Shown here piece after piece: positions 54,183 to 63,465 of a DNA stretch of 64,000 bases. The position numbers and the translations under genes are program-made. The DNA is from an uncultured Myxococcales bacterium (lineage in GTDB: Bacteria > Myxococcota_A > UBA9042): positions 1-64,000 of the forward strand of contig CAIMEY010000108.1 of the NCBI GenBank assembly GCA_903840165.1. The letters are read 5' to 3'. A model generated the notes under the pieces. It was not told where the DNA came from, did no database searches, and saw nothing but the letters and a program-made list of their open reading frames with translations. Numbering within the stretch: position 1 is the first letter of the stretch; every line of letters starts with the position of its first letter.

Positions 54183-54830
54183 TCGCGTCCCCCTGCAAAG
54201 GGAGCCTGAGCGGCCGATGCGATCCAGCGGCCGCGGAATTTGGTAGCGCATTTGGAGCATCAACAGGGCGCACGGCCCTTGAAACTGCTAGTCTTTTCTC
54301 TAAGCCGGGGACCAAGTCCTGGCCTCCGCGGGAGCGAGTTTGCCACAAAGTAGGGGCGTCTGTCACGTTTGACACCTCAGACGGAGTGACACGCAGCGCG
54401 GCACGGAGCCCCGACCTTGATCGGACCTAGCCCTCAACGCAGCAAGGCACAATGCCTTGCATTTGCACGAGGAATCAGGTTCGCGGCGCTGACAGTATAG
54501 GCACGTACTGGGGCTTGGTCAATGCGCAGTCGCCTGTCGGACCGCTGTCCTTGGCCAAGCCCTAGCCCCGAGCGCATTTTCGCCAAGCGAATGTCCTAGG
54601 CCGGTGTTGTCGCTTGGCGTTGGCAAGCGCCCTGTTTTTATTTAGGGAAGTACGGCCCAAACAGTGGCGGTGTCGGTCCGTCGCCTGGTCACCCACCGCG
54701 CAGGCAGGGCTCAGGCGTTGTTGGCGCAATTGCACCCTATTGGTACCTGTAGCGGATTCCCGCGCGCCTGGGTGTGAAGATTGGTGCAGGCGGGCCGGCG
54801 TCTTGGTTTCGCTGCGGCTGGAGCCCGAAG

Positions 54831-55859
54831 TTACGAGCCAACCGGGTCAAAATCCTGTGGAGAGTCAGCGGTTGTCGGCGCGAATCGCGCAGCAAGTGCG
54901 TGCAAAAGCCTCGGCAAGCCAAGGCCAGTGAGGGTAGAAATGGCCAGAACAGGTCGGCCAATCTCTTGGCTGAGCGCGTCGGCCTGACTCTGGGCGGTTG
55001 GGCCCAGGACGTCTGCTTTGGTGAGAACGATAAGGGCCGGTCGCGAAAGTAAGTCGCTGTTAAAATGAGATAATTCGCGGCGCAAGATCGATAGAGCCTG
55101 GGCTGGAGGCACTTCGTCTAGGGGCGAGAGTAGAAAGACCAGGGCACTGCATCGCTCGATGTGCCGCAGGAACTGAAGCCCAAGCCCTGCACCGTCCGCA
55201 GCGCCTTCGATGAGGCCCGGAATATCGGCGACGGTGAAGACGCGGCCCTGGTGGCGGACGACGCCGAGGTTGGGCACCAGCGTTGTGAAGGGGTAGTCGG
55301 CCACCTCGGCGCGCGACGCGGAGATCTGCCGGATGAGGCTGGACTTGCCGGCATTGGGGTAGCCGACCAGGGCGACATCAGCCAATAGCTTGAGTTCAAA
55401 GCGTAAAGAACGCGTTTGGCCGGGGAGCCCGGGGTTGGCGCGCTCCGGGGCGCGGTGGGTTGCGCTGGCAAAGTGCACGTTGCCCCAGCCACCGTTGCCG
55501 CCGTTGAGCAGAATCAGGCGCTGGTCGGGCGTGGTCATGTCGGCGAGCAAAACGCCTGATTCTGCATCGAAAACCTGCGTACCGGGCGGAACTGGCAAGA
55601 TCAAGTCGGCCCCGTCGCGTCCGGTTTTGCGTTGGCCACTGCCGGCTACACCGTCTTGGGCGGCATACAAACGGTTGAGATGATAGTCTAAAAGGGAGCG
55701 AGATCGGTTGTCGGCCACCAGGATGACGTCGCCGCCACGGCCGCCGTCACCGCCATCGGGGCCGCCCATAGGCACATGCTTCTCGCGGCGAAAATGGCGA
55801 CTACCGCGGCCACCGTCGCCAGACTTTGCAACAATTTCAGCATGATCGATAAACTGCAC
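54831..55859 (-). CDS. obg: Obg/CgtA ribosome-associated GTPase
   Basis: 342 residues. The GTG at 55859 is preferred: GGAGG (55865-55869) lies five bases upstream and the protein then begins MQFIDHAEI, the normal Obg N-terminus; an ATG seven codons earlier lacks this support. The Gly-rich Obg fold occupies ~1-150 ('FRREKHVPMGGPDGGDGGRG'), followed by the G domain: G1 'GYPNAGKSS', G3 'DIPGLIEGA', G4 'TKAD' (usually NKxD; Thr for Asn is common in Obg), G5 'STLTG'. There is no C-terminal OCT domain, as in many proteobacteria. Obg acts in large-subunit ribosome assembly and stress response. The usual partners rplU and rpmA are not adjacent here. Confidence 0.95.
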   Translation of the reverse strand: MQFIDHAEIVAKSGDGGRGSRHFRREKHVPMGGPDGGDGGRGGDVILVADNRSRSLLDYHLNRLYAAQDGVAGSGQRKTGRDGADLILPVPPGTQVFDAESGVLLADMTTPDQRLILLNGGNGGWGNVHFASATHRAPERANPGLPGQTRSLRFELKLLADVALVGYPNAGKSSLIRQISASRAEVADYPFTTLVPNLGVVRHQGRVFTVADIPGLIEGAADGAGLGLQFLRHIERCSALVFLLSPLDEVPPAQALSILRRELSHFNSDLLSRPALIVLTKADVLGPTAQSQADALSQEIGRPVLAISTLTGLGLPRLLHALAARFAPTTADSPQDFDPVGS

Positions 55860-56825
55860 CCTGGCCTCCGTGGTCCGCATGGGCGATCGCAGTTCGCAGC
55901 GCCGCGAACCGACAAACTCCCTTGGCGGGGCGCGCAGCTTGCCATGATCGCTGCCAGGGTTCCATGCAATCGGTCGGATCCGTGGTCAGCGCAGGGACTT
56001 GGGGGCGAAATTGACGCAGTCCGGCGGCGGCACAGGCTGCAGTCTGTCCACAGAGGCATGGAAATAGTTTGTAAAAACGAGAAGATAATCAAAGGTGGTC
56101 GCGGACCCCATCGGCGATGATCACGCACTGCGTTGGGCGCTACAGCGGTGGGGCGGGGGCCGCGAGGCGGGCCAGTAGCAGGATTCTTGCCAAGGTTTCG
56201 ATCCGGTTCTGCGGACTTGCGATCCGCCAGCTGCGGGTTGTCCACAAGCGCGTCGCGCAACTCCGCAGACAGACGTGCAACGGCGCGGGGCCATTGGGGC
56301 CTTATGGGCGGCGAGCCACTACATGTCGTAGGCAACAAATTTTTTGACACAACATCTTGTGGTGGCACTGTCGAGTTGCTTGACCCTGACCGGAGGGCCG
56401 GGCTACCGTCGCGCTGGTGATTGCAGCTGTAACGTCCCGTGAACGCGCGCTGTTGCGCGAGCTGGGATGGCTTGTCGTGCGCCAACCCTTGGGGATGCGC
56501 ACTAGACAGGCCGTGGCGTTCTTGCGCCGAGTGCAATCACCAAGAACGGTGCTGACTGCGGCCCGCTCCTGACCTGCGCGGTCGGGACGACGGATGAACC
56601 GCTTCCGGTTCGAATTGCCCGAGTAAACAAATGGTTTGCTCGATGCTAGCCGACGAACCTTGCACCCACTGGTCCTACGACCCGACGCGCTCCGCCCCCT
56701 TAGGCGGTGTTCGTTCGGCATGGCGGTCCAGCAGGTGCACTGCAGGCGGGTGGATGCGCTCACAAGCCCAAAGACTATGAGTCTTAGGTGGTTTTGAGGC
56801 GTTACCTAGTCCCAACGGAGCAGTC
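55860..56825. other. Nearly 1 kb between obg and nrdJ: control region, otherwise no supported gene
   Basis: It contains the divergent upstream regions of obg and nrdJ. The NrdR-like boxes and a TTGACA hexamer lie at 56316-56362. A 51-codon frame (GTG 56417 to TGA 56572) is the only candidate small gene; it lacks a well-placed ribosome site. No cobalamin riboswitch signature was found. Confidence 0.45.
56316..56362 (+). promoter_or_regulatory. Tandem NrdR boxes with overlapping -35 hexamer upstream of nrdJ
   Basis: Box 2, ACACAACATCTTGTGG (56347-56362), matches the NrdR palindrome (ACACWATATATWGTGT-like) closely. Box 1, CCACTACATGTCGTAG (56316-56331), is a weaker match in its right half. Start-to-start distance is 31 bases, about three helical turns, the spacing typical of NrdR box pairs. 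A perfect TTGACA (56344-56349) overlaps box 2, consistent with repression of the downstream ribonucleotide reductase. Confidence 0.65.
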
Positions 56826-59800
56826 ATGGACCGCGACACGACCACCGGATTGGACTTTGGTGCCGGACAGGCGCTGGACCGTACTGAGGCTGAGCCGCCA
56901 TCTTTGGCCGCGCAGGGCAGCCATGTCCTTGCGGCGCGTCAAAAAAACCAGTCAGAACAGAAGATTGCGGATGATGTTGTCGCGCTTCTGCCACAGGCGG
57001 AGGTGTCACAGGCGGGCTCCTTGTCACCAGCAGTGGTGGCGGCCAGGCCATCCCGAAATTCACGTAGCAAGGGCGACCGCGATGTCGGCACCCACGAGGA
57101 ACTCTTTGCCATGGCCATGATCGAAAAGACCACAACTCCCATGCTGTTACTGGACGCATCCTCGACGTTGATGGAGGCAGGAGGCACCCTGCCTTTGCAC
57201 ATTGAGCGCGTAGTGGCCGGTTGGCGGCAGGACAGTGACGAGATGGAAAATGCGAGTGAATCTCTGATGATTGCCGGTGCCGTCCAGGCGCCCGGGGCCC
57301 CTTTGCCGGCGTCTCAGCGTAGCGACCGCGGTCCCGGCCTGCGTTGCCGCCGCCTGCACACCCAGGTCGGCGTTCATCCGTTCGATGAGGTGGCCTGGGA
57401 GCGCCGGACCGCCTGCATTACCAGCGTGAAAGGCGAAGTGATCTTTGAGCAAAAGGGCGTCGAAATTCCTGCTGCTTGGTCGCAAACGGCCACGGCGGTG
57501 GTGGTCAGCAAGTACTTTCGCGGGACCCTGGGCACGCCGGACCGGGAAACGAGCGTTCGGCAACTGATCGCTCGGGTCACCGGCACCATTGGCCAATGGG
57601 CCCGTCAAGGTCGCTATTTTGCAGCCGAAGAGGACGCGCGCGCCTTCGAGGACGAACTGACTTGGTTGGTCCTGCACCAGCGCATGTCGTTCAATTCGCC
57701 GGTGTGGTTCAACGTCGGCGTTGAGGCCCATCCTCAGTGCTCTGCCTGTTTTATCAACAGTGTACAGGACACGATGGACTCGATTCTTGGCCTCGCCAAG
57801 ACCGAAGGCATGTTGTTCAAGTACGGGTCGGGCGCGGGCTCCAATCTGTCGCCGATTCGCTCCTCCAAAGAACAACTGGCGGGAGGAGGCGAGGCCTCTG
57901 GTCCCGTAAGTTTCATGAAGGGTTTTGATGCCTTTGCAGGCGTCATCAAATCTGGTGGCAAGACGCGCCGCGCGGCCAAGATGGTAATTCTCAACGCCGA
58001 TCACCCGGATATCGTTGATTTCATTCGCTGCAAGGAGGCTGAGGAGCGCAAGGCCCACGCCCTGATCGCAGCGGGCTATGACGGACGCATGGATGGCGAA
58101 GCCTATGCCTCGGTATTCTTTCAAAACTCCAATAATTCTGTGCGTGTGTCTGATGCCTTCATGCAGGCCGTGGTCGATGATGGGGACTGGACGACCTATG
58201 CCGTGCGCGACCATCGACCGATCAAGACGTACAAGGCTCGCGAATTAATGGCGGAAATCGCGCATTCGACCTGGGTGTGCGGCGATCCCGGCATGCAGTT
58301 CGACACGACCATCAACGATTGGCACACGTGCGCCAACACCGCGCGCATCCACGCGTCCAATCCATGCAGCGAGTACATGTTCCTGGACGATTCGGCGTGC
58401 AATTTGGCGTCGCTCAACCTGATGAAGTTCGTGCTGCCAGATTTGGAGTTTGATGTCGAGCAGTTCCGTCATGCCGTGGACCTAACGATCACGGCCCAGG
58501 AAATCCTGGTGGACTTTGCCTCGTATCCGACGCCGGCGATTGAGAAAAACAGCCATGACTTCAGGCCTTTGGGCCTTGGCTTTGCCAATCTTGGCGCGCT
58601 GTTGATGACCCGAGGGCTCGGCTACGATTCGCCCCAGGGTCGGGCTTACGCTGCAGCGATCACGGCGCTAATGCACGGACAGGCCAATCTGCAGTCGGCC
58701 AAGATTGCTGAGCAAATTGGTGCCTTCCCCGGATACGCCGTCAACCGGGAGCCGATGGTGGCGGTCATGCACAAGCACCGCGCTGCCGTGGCACAGATCG
58801 AGTCGGCCCAGGACGTGCCCGCGCCGTTGCTGGCGGCCGCGCAGCAAGTGTGGGAAAGTGCTGTAGAAGTAGGCGAGCGCCATGGGTATCGCAATGCCCA
58901 AGTGACCGTGCTGGCACCGACTGGAACCATCGCTTTCATGATGGATTGCGACACGACCGGCATCGAGCCGGACATCGCCTTGGTCAAGTACAAGAAGTTG
59001 GTGGGCGGCGGAACGCTGAAGATCGTCAATCAGGCCGTTCCCTCGGCGCTGCGGCGGCTCGGCTACAACCCAGAGCAAGTTGCTGATATTGCGCTGTATA
59101 TTGATCAGAGCGATACGATTGAAGGCGCACCCCACCTCAAGGCTGAGCACTTGGCCAACTTCGATTGCGCGTTCCGACCGCAAAACGGCGTGCGTTCCAT
59201 TCATTACATGGGCCACCTCAAGATGATGGCGGCATGCCAGCCGTTCTTGTCGGGCGCGATTTCCAAGACCGTGAACTTGCCGCACGAGGCGACTGAGCAG
59301 GACATCGCCGAAACCTACGTGCAAGCATGGAAACTCGGGGTCAAAGCCGTTGCGATCTATCGCGATGGCTGCAAGATGGCGCAACCACTGAGCACCAACA
59401 AAGGCGACGGCGACAAACGCGACGACAAGGTCGAAGGCAAAGCGCCGGCGCAGATGGACCTGGTGGTCGAACGGGTGGTCGAGAAGATCGTTGAACGCAT
59501 TGTCGAAAAAGAAGTTCTGCGTCCCTTCCGCCGCAAGCTTCCGGACGAGCGTCAAGCCCTGACCCACAAGTTCGGCATCGCTGGCCACGAGGGCTATGTC
59601 ACTGTAGGTATGTATGAAGATGGCACCCCTGGCGAGGTCTTCATCACCATGGCCAAGGAAGGCTCGACCATCTCCGGCCTGATGGACAACTTTGCCACGG
59701 CTATTTCCCTAGCGCTGCAATACGGCGTTCCGCTTCAGGTTTTGTGCGACAAGTTCACCTCGACGCGCTTTGAGCCCTCGGGCTGGACCGGCAACAAGGA

Positions 59801-60176
59801 CATTCCGTTTGCCAAGTCGATCACGGACTACCTGTTCAAATGGTTGGCGCTCAAGTTCTTGGACGCCGGCGACACGGAACCTCCAGAAGTTTCTGAAATA
59901 ACCAATGAAATTCTGGTTGCGAGCGGCGAACCGACACGGACCGCGTCTACCGGCATCGCCCTCAAGGTCAAGGTGTTGCAACCCGGCGCCGTGGCGGAAT
60001 CGGCAGCGACCGCGGGCGGAGACGGTGCGAAAACAATGGCCGTGAAGCTTGGAAAACAACACGGTTATCAGGCGCGCATGGATGCGCCCCTGTGTTCGGA
60101 CTGTGGCCGCCTGATGACCCCGGCCGGCAAGTGCTATCGCTGCGATTGCGGCAAGACCAGCGGCGGTTGCAGCTAG
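56826..60176 (+). CDS. nrdJ: Adenosylcobalamin-dependent (class II) ribonucleotide reductase
   Basis: A 1116-residue protein; ATG 56826 has GGAG five bases upstream. It reduces ribonucleotides to deoxyribonucleotides with a B12-derived radical. The conserved enzyme starts near residue 182 ('GVHPFDEVAWERR', 'VVVSKYFRG'); the ~180 residues before it are a non-conserved, low-complexity extension. Active-site features: Cys308 in 'SACFINSV', NPCSE with radical Cys514, and Cys525 in 'DSACNLAS', the other redox Cys. A charged helical insert ('ERVVEKIVERIVEKEVL') lies near 880-900. The C-terminus carries the Cys cluster 'CSDCGRL...CYRCDCG...GGCS', typical of NrdJ and used for re-reduction. It probably forms a one-gene unit under NrdR control; requires cobalamin, no oxygen dependence. 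Confidence 0.95.
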   Translation: MDRDTTTGLDFGAGQALDRTEAEPPSLAAQGSHVLAARQKNQSEQKIADDVVALLPQAEVSQAGSLSPAVVAARPSRNSRSKGDRDVGTHEELFAMAMIEKTTTPMLLLDASSTLMEAGGTLPLHIERVVAGWRQDSDEMENASESLMIAGAVQAPGAPLPASQRSDRGPGLRCRRLHTQVGVHPFDEVAWERRTACITSVKGEVIFEQKGVEIPAAWSQTATAVVVSKYFRGTLGTPDRETSVRQLIARVTGTIGQWARQGRYFAAEEDARAFEDELTWLVLHQRMSFNSPVWFNVGVEAHPQCSACFINSVQDTMDSILGLAKTEGMLFKYGSGAGSNLSPIRSSKEQLAGGGEASGPVSFMKGFDAFAGVIKSGGKTRRAAKMVILNADHPDIVDFIRCKEAEERKAHALIAAGYDGRMDGEAYASVFFQNSNNSVRVSDAFMQAVVDDGDWTTYAVRDHRPIKTYKARELMAEIAHSTWVCGDPGMQFDTTINDWHTCANTARIHASNPCSEYMFLDDSACNLASLNLMKFVLPDLEFDVEQFRHAVDLTITAQEILVDFASYPTPAIEKNSHDFRPLGLGFANLGALLMTRGLGYDSPQGRAYAAAITALMHGQANLQSAKIAEQIGAFPGYAVNREPMVAVMHKHRAAVAQIESAQDVPAPLLAAAQQVWESAVEVGERHGYRNAQVTVLAPTGTIAFMMDCDTTGIEPDIALVKYKKLVGGGTLKIVNQAVPSALRRLGYNPEQVADIALYIDQSDTIEGAPHLKAEHLANFDCAFRPQNGVRSIHYMGHLKMMAACQPFLSGAISKTVNLPHEATEQDIAETYVQAWKLGVKAVAIYRDGCKMAQPLSTNKGDGDKRDDKVEGKAPAQMDLVVERVVEKIVERIVEKEVLRPFRRKLPDERQALTHKFGIAGHEGYVTVGMYEDGTPGEVFITMAKEGSTISGLMDNFATAISLALQYGVPLQVLCDKFTSTRFEPSGWTGNKDIPFAKSITDYLFKWLALKFLDAGDTEPPEVSEITNEILVASGEPTRTASTGIALKVKVLQPGAVAESAATAGGDGAKTMAVKLGKQHGYQARMDAPLCSDCGRLMTPAGKCYRCDCGKTSGGCS

Positions 60177-60279
60177 GATCACGAAAAGATCGCTGTGATT
60201 CTGGGCGGTTGTGGCGAGTTCTGCGTCGCCAGACCGAGGACTCCGCCGAGCCCTTGCAGTGTTGCGCTTGCCGCCAAGG

Positions 60280-61947
60280 CTACGGTGCGGAGCAAGACGC
60301 TTGGATCAGGGAGTCCTGGTAATCACCAGGTTTTTCTAGGCCAAATAGGGCCAAGATGGTCGCCGCCACCTGTGCTAGACCGGCATTGGGTTGGTCGTCG
60401 CGCATGCTCCACGGTGGCGAGGCCCGCGCGTCCATGATCGTCAGCGGCACGGGCGCCAAGGTGTGACTGGTCTTGGGCTGAACCCCACTGCCGCGCTGCA
60501 CTGGCCGGCCCTTGCCGTCGCGCATCCACATGTCATCGGCATTGCCGTGATCGGCAGTGACAATGAGGATGCCGTGCAATCTCTCGACTTCTTGGCGTAA
60601 TCGCCCGATTTCGTGATCGACGTACTCCACCGCTTTCACCGTCGCGGCGAGGTTGCCGGTGTGACCGACCATGTCGCCGTTGGCGTAGTTGAGGCGGACA
60701 AAGTCAGGGCGCGGTGACCGGGACAGGGCTTCGATGACGAGATCAGTGATTTCCTTGCACTTCATGGCCGGCGCTTGGTCAAAGGCGATGCGGTCGCTGG
60801 TGACCTCCGCATACTCTTCGAATTCCGGGGCTAATACCCCAGAACGATTGCCATTCCAGAAGTAGGTCACGTGTCCGAACTTCTGCGTCTCACTGCACGC
60901 AAAGGTGCGCAGGCGTTGGGCGGCTAGGTACTCGCCCAAAGTCCGTTCAATGACAGGAGGTTCCACGAGGTAGCGCGCTGGCACGTGCAGGTCGCCGTCA
61001 TACTGCATCATGCCGGCAAAGCGTACATCTGGGCGCTGGCCCCGAGAAAAGTAAGGGAAATCATCGAGGTCAAAGGCTTGGCTGAGCTCAATGGCGCGAT
61101 CGCCGCGGAAGTTCCACAGCACAAAGCTATCGCCCTCGCGGACAGGGCCGACGGGTTCACCGCGCGCATCCGTGATAACAAAGGCGTCTAGGGTCTGGTC
61201 ACTGCCGCCCTCAGGCGCCGCGCGCAGCGTTTGGAGTGCCGCTTTGATGTTGGGGAATTGGGGTGCATTTCCATGGACGTGTGCTTGCCAGCCGCGCTCG
61301 ACGATGCGCCAGTCCGCCTCGTAGCGGTCCATTGTCACGCGCATTCGCCCTCCTCCAGAGGCCAGGGCGGCGTCACAGGAGGGATCTTCGTCAAGAACTG
61401 CCTGTAATTGTTCGATGTAATGATCAAACGACGGGTCTGCGACATCGCGGCCATCGGCGAGCGCGTGGATGCGTATGCGCCGTACACCCGCCGACCGCGC
61501 CTGCCGAATCAGGGCGAACACGTGGTCGATGTGCGCGTGAACATTGCCATCGGACAGTAGCCCGCACAGGTGCAGCGTGGCGTCAGGCTTGTTCCGCAGC
61601 GGTTCGATCAGCCACTGCCACGCCGCGGTCTGCCAAATGCGGCCGCTGCCGATGGCATCCTGGACCAGCGCAGCACCTTGGCGAAAGACGCGTCCGGCGC
61701 CCAACGCATTGTGACCGACTTCGCTGTTGCCCATGTCGGCGTCAGAAGGCATCCCCACGGCCGTCCCGTGCGCGCGCAAGGTGCGTGTGGGACTGTCTTG
61801 CCACAGGCGCTTGAGGTTGGGCTTGACGGCCAGATGGACCGCATTGCCGCCGTCCTCGGGCCCCCAACCGATGCCGTCGAGGATCGCCAGAACGATAGGG
61901 CCAACCGGGCGCGCCATGCCGTTTGCCGGCAGTAGAAAGTTTTCCAT
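60280..61947 (-). CDS. gpmI: 2,3-bisphosphoglycerate-independent phosphoglycerate mutase, plant-like type
   Basis: A 555-residue metalloenzyme of glycolysis that interconverts 3- and 2-phosphoglycerate; GGAG is six bases before ATG. The alkaline-phosphatase-fold motifs are present: 'LDGIGWG', the phospho-acceptor Ser in 'DADMGNSEVGHNALGAG', 'HALADGRDV', 'NFRGDRAIEL', 'NGDMVGHTGN', 'TADHGNADDM'. The length, 'DAFVITDARGEPVG', 'AGMMQYDGDL' and 'CSETQKFGHVTYFWNGNRSG' resemble the longer plant/kinetoplastid iPGM rather than the ~510-residue enzyme of E. coli or Bacillus. It is convergent with nrdJ (103 bases between stops) and 15 bases downstream of the next minus-strand gene, so it may be cotranscribed with that gene. 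Confidence 0.95.
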   Translation of the reverse strand: MENFLLPANGMARPVGPIVLAILDGIGWGPEDGGNAVHLAVKPNLKRLWQDSPTRTLRAHGTAVGMPSDADMGNSEVGHNALGAGRVFRQGAALVQDAIGSGRIWQTAAWQWLIEPLRNKPDATLHLCGLLSDGNVHAHIDHVFALIRQARSAGVRRIRIHALADGRDVADPSFDHYIEQLQAVLDEDPSCDAALASGGGRMRVTMDRYEADWRIVERGWQAHVHGNAPQFPNIKAALQTLRAAPEGGSDQTLDAFVITDARGEPVGPVREGDSFVLWNFRGDRAIELSQAFDLDDFPYFSRGQRPDVRFAGMMQYDGDLHVPARYLVEPPVIERTLGEYLAAQRLRTFACSETQKFGHVTYFWNGNRSGVLAPEFEEYAEVTSDRIAFDQAPAMKCKEITDLVIEALSRSPRPDFVRLNYANGDMVGHTGNLAATVKAVEYVDHEIGRLRQEVERLHGILIVTADHGNADDMWMRDGKGRPVQRGSGVQPKTSHTLAPVPLTIMDARASPPWSMRDDQPNAGLAQVAATILALFGLEKPGDYQDSLIQASCSAP

Positions 61948-61962
61948 GGCGAACTCCTTGAC

Positions 61963-63465
61963 CTAGAAGCGAAAACCGAGACCGACGTCGGCCGAGACTG
62001 GGAAGTTCAGACGGTCCGTGCCGTCCAAAGGTAGGAAATAGGCTGCAGCAGAAGCCTGCACGAGAAAGAAGAAATTGCGCCCAATGCTGACATAGGCCCC
62101 TGTGGCGAGATGGCCGCCTGCGAGGGTGCGCTGATCCAGGTTCGATACGTGGCTGAGGGCGCACTGTCTGCTATCAAGGCCAAATAACTTGCAATTGGCG
62201 TCTCGTGTGGCGGCAAAGCTGCCGAGCAAGTCCAGGTCAAGTCCGGGGCGCAGGAACAGGCGGAGGTCGCCGCGCTGAAACACAAAGGACAGGCCCCCTT
62301 GCAGGCGGACTGAGTTGAAACTGTGCACCAAGTCGCTGTACTCATCGGGCAGGGATGTGTACATGGCGACGCGGGAAAACCATTCAATATTGCGGGTGAA
62401 TTCCTGGGCAACGCCCATGCTAAACCCGACGCTGTGAAAGTTCTTGCGGGTCGGCTGTCTAAGGTACAGGGCATAAGCTCCGGAAGTGTCGACGCGGACA
62501 CTCGATTCCTGCCGCCTGCTCTGCCTGGACTCGGTGATGGGCACGCACGCCTGCCAGCGACTGAGGAAGGCCGGGACGCGGGCATTGGCCTCCTGCATCG
62601 GGACGTGCAATTCCATATCGACAACGCGGTGTTGGGCGTCAAAGATCGCGACCACGAGTTCGACGCCGTCATGGCCCGGCCTCAAGGTCGACATCACCAA
62701 CTGGCTGACACCCAAGCGTTTTGCCAGATCGGTCATGCGTCGGTTGTCACCGTAGGGGTGGCTTGGATCGCCGCTAGCGCGGTGGTCGGTCAAGGCCTGC
62801 ATCAGCGCATTGTTGACCAGAGGCGGGAAGAAATTCGTTCGGAATCGACGGCTTGGCTGCATCTGGAAGGCGTCGCGCAGGGCCAGCGGGCCATCGGGGC
62901 GAGCCATTTCAATCAAGGCGACACCGAGCATGAACTGGGCGTCGGCAAAAGGCTTGGCATCCACCAAGTCCTGCCACATATCGGCGTATAAACGCGTGGC
63001 ACGGCGCAGGCTTTCCTCGGCCCGACTGGTCTGCATGCCGAGGTAGAGGTCCAGGCCAATGCGGTAACTCTCCTGGGCGACACGAAACATCGCCCGGGCG
63101 CTCGCCGTCGACTCCAGCTCCTGGCGAACTTGGGCAACGCTGCGCACGCCAACAAAGGGCGTGTCCTGCAAGGTGCGGTGCAGCAAATCTTCAATCTGTC
63201 CGCCAAGATCACTGGACTGGGCGGAGTCTGGCTGGAAGAGCTCCGTCGGCCGCGCGAGGTCCACCTTGGTGGGCAAGATCGCTACGGATCGCAAGCGCTT
63301 GTCCGCATCGGCCGCGTCATTGGCGCGCAAGTTGGCGATGGGCAAGTCGTCCAGTTCAGGCTGGGTTTGGGCGAATGCGGTGCGGCACAGGCACAGGCTA
63401 AGACATGCCAACAGCCACAGGCGGTAGCGCTGCCGATAGCCAGATGTCGCGCAACTATAGACCAC
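61963..63465 (-). CDS. Exported protein with N-terminal CsgG/TolB-like fold and C-terminal beta strands, unknown
   Basis: About 500 residues. GTG 63465 is preferred over an upstream ATG: AGGGA lies nine bases before it, the signal peptide ('LWLLACLSLCLCRTAFAQ') follows, and it overlaps the previous stop by only 11 bases. Residues ~55-110 ('RSVAILPTKVDLARP' ... 'FVGVRSVAQVRQELE') resemble the strand-helix start of CsgG/TolB-N-like domains. Residues ~110-200 are helical. The C-terminal ~190 residues alternate polar and aromatic residues, ending 'VSADVGLGFRF', as in small outer-membrane barrels. A Cys pair ('CKLFGLDSRQC') occurs in a loop. I do not recognise the family; envelope location is well supported, function is not. 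Confidence 0.7.
   Translation of the reverse strand: MVYSCATSGYRQRYRLWLLACLSLCLCRTAFAQTQPELDDLPIANLRANDAADADKRLRSVAILPTKVDLARPTELFQPDSAQSSDLGGQIEDLLHRTLQDTPFVGVRSVAQVRQELESTASARAMFRVAQESYRIGLDLYLGMQTSRAEESLRRATRLYADMWQDLVDAKPFADAQFMLGVALIEMARPDGPLALRDAFQMQPSRRFRTNFFPPLVNNALMQALTDHRASGDPSHPYGDNRRMTDLAKRLGVSQLVMSTLRPGHDGVELVVAIFDAQHRVVDMELHVPMQEANARVPAFLSRWQACVPITESRQSRRQESSVRVDTSGAYALYLRQPTRKNFHSVGFSMGVAQEFTRNIEWFSRVAMYTSLPDEYSDLVHSFNSVRLQGGLSFVFQRGDLRLFLRPGLDLDLLGSFAATRDANCKLFGLDSRQCALSHVSNLDQRTLAGGHLATGAYVSIGRNFFFLVQASAAAYFLPLDGTDRLNFPVSADVGLGFRF

Larger units (their letters stand above)
53927..54830. other. About 0.9 kb regulatory/repeat region between obg and the TPR operon
   Basis: No gene is supported. 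It holds the TTGACCCTAGGCTG motif just upstream of the TPR operon (53964-53977, minus strand), a 19-base tandem repeat (54098-54182) and a perfect hairpin GCAAGGCA/TGCCTTGC (54442-54460). Confidence 0.5.

Noticed and set aside
55688-56536. 282-codon minus-strand frame overlapping the start of obg
   Set aside because: Overlaps obg by about 170 bases in another frame, low-complexity Arg/Pro/Ser product, and covers the NrdR-box region boundary. No ribosome site.
56363-56825. Cobalamin riboswitch in the nrdJ leader
   Set aside because: Expected for some B12-dependent reductases, but no B12-box-like sequence or plausible riboswitch core was found on the plus strand.
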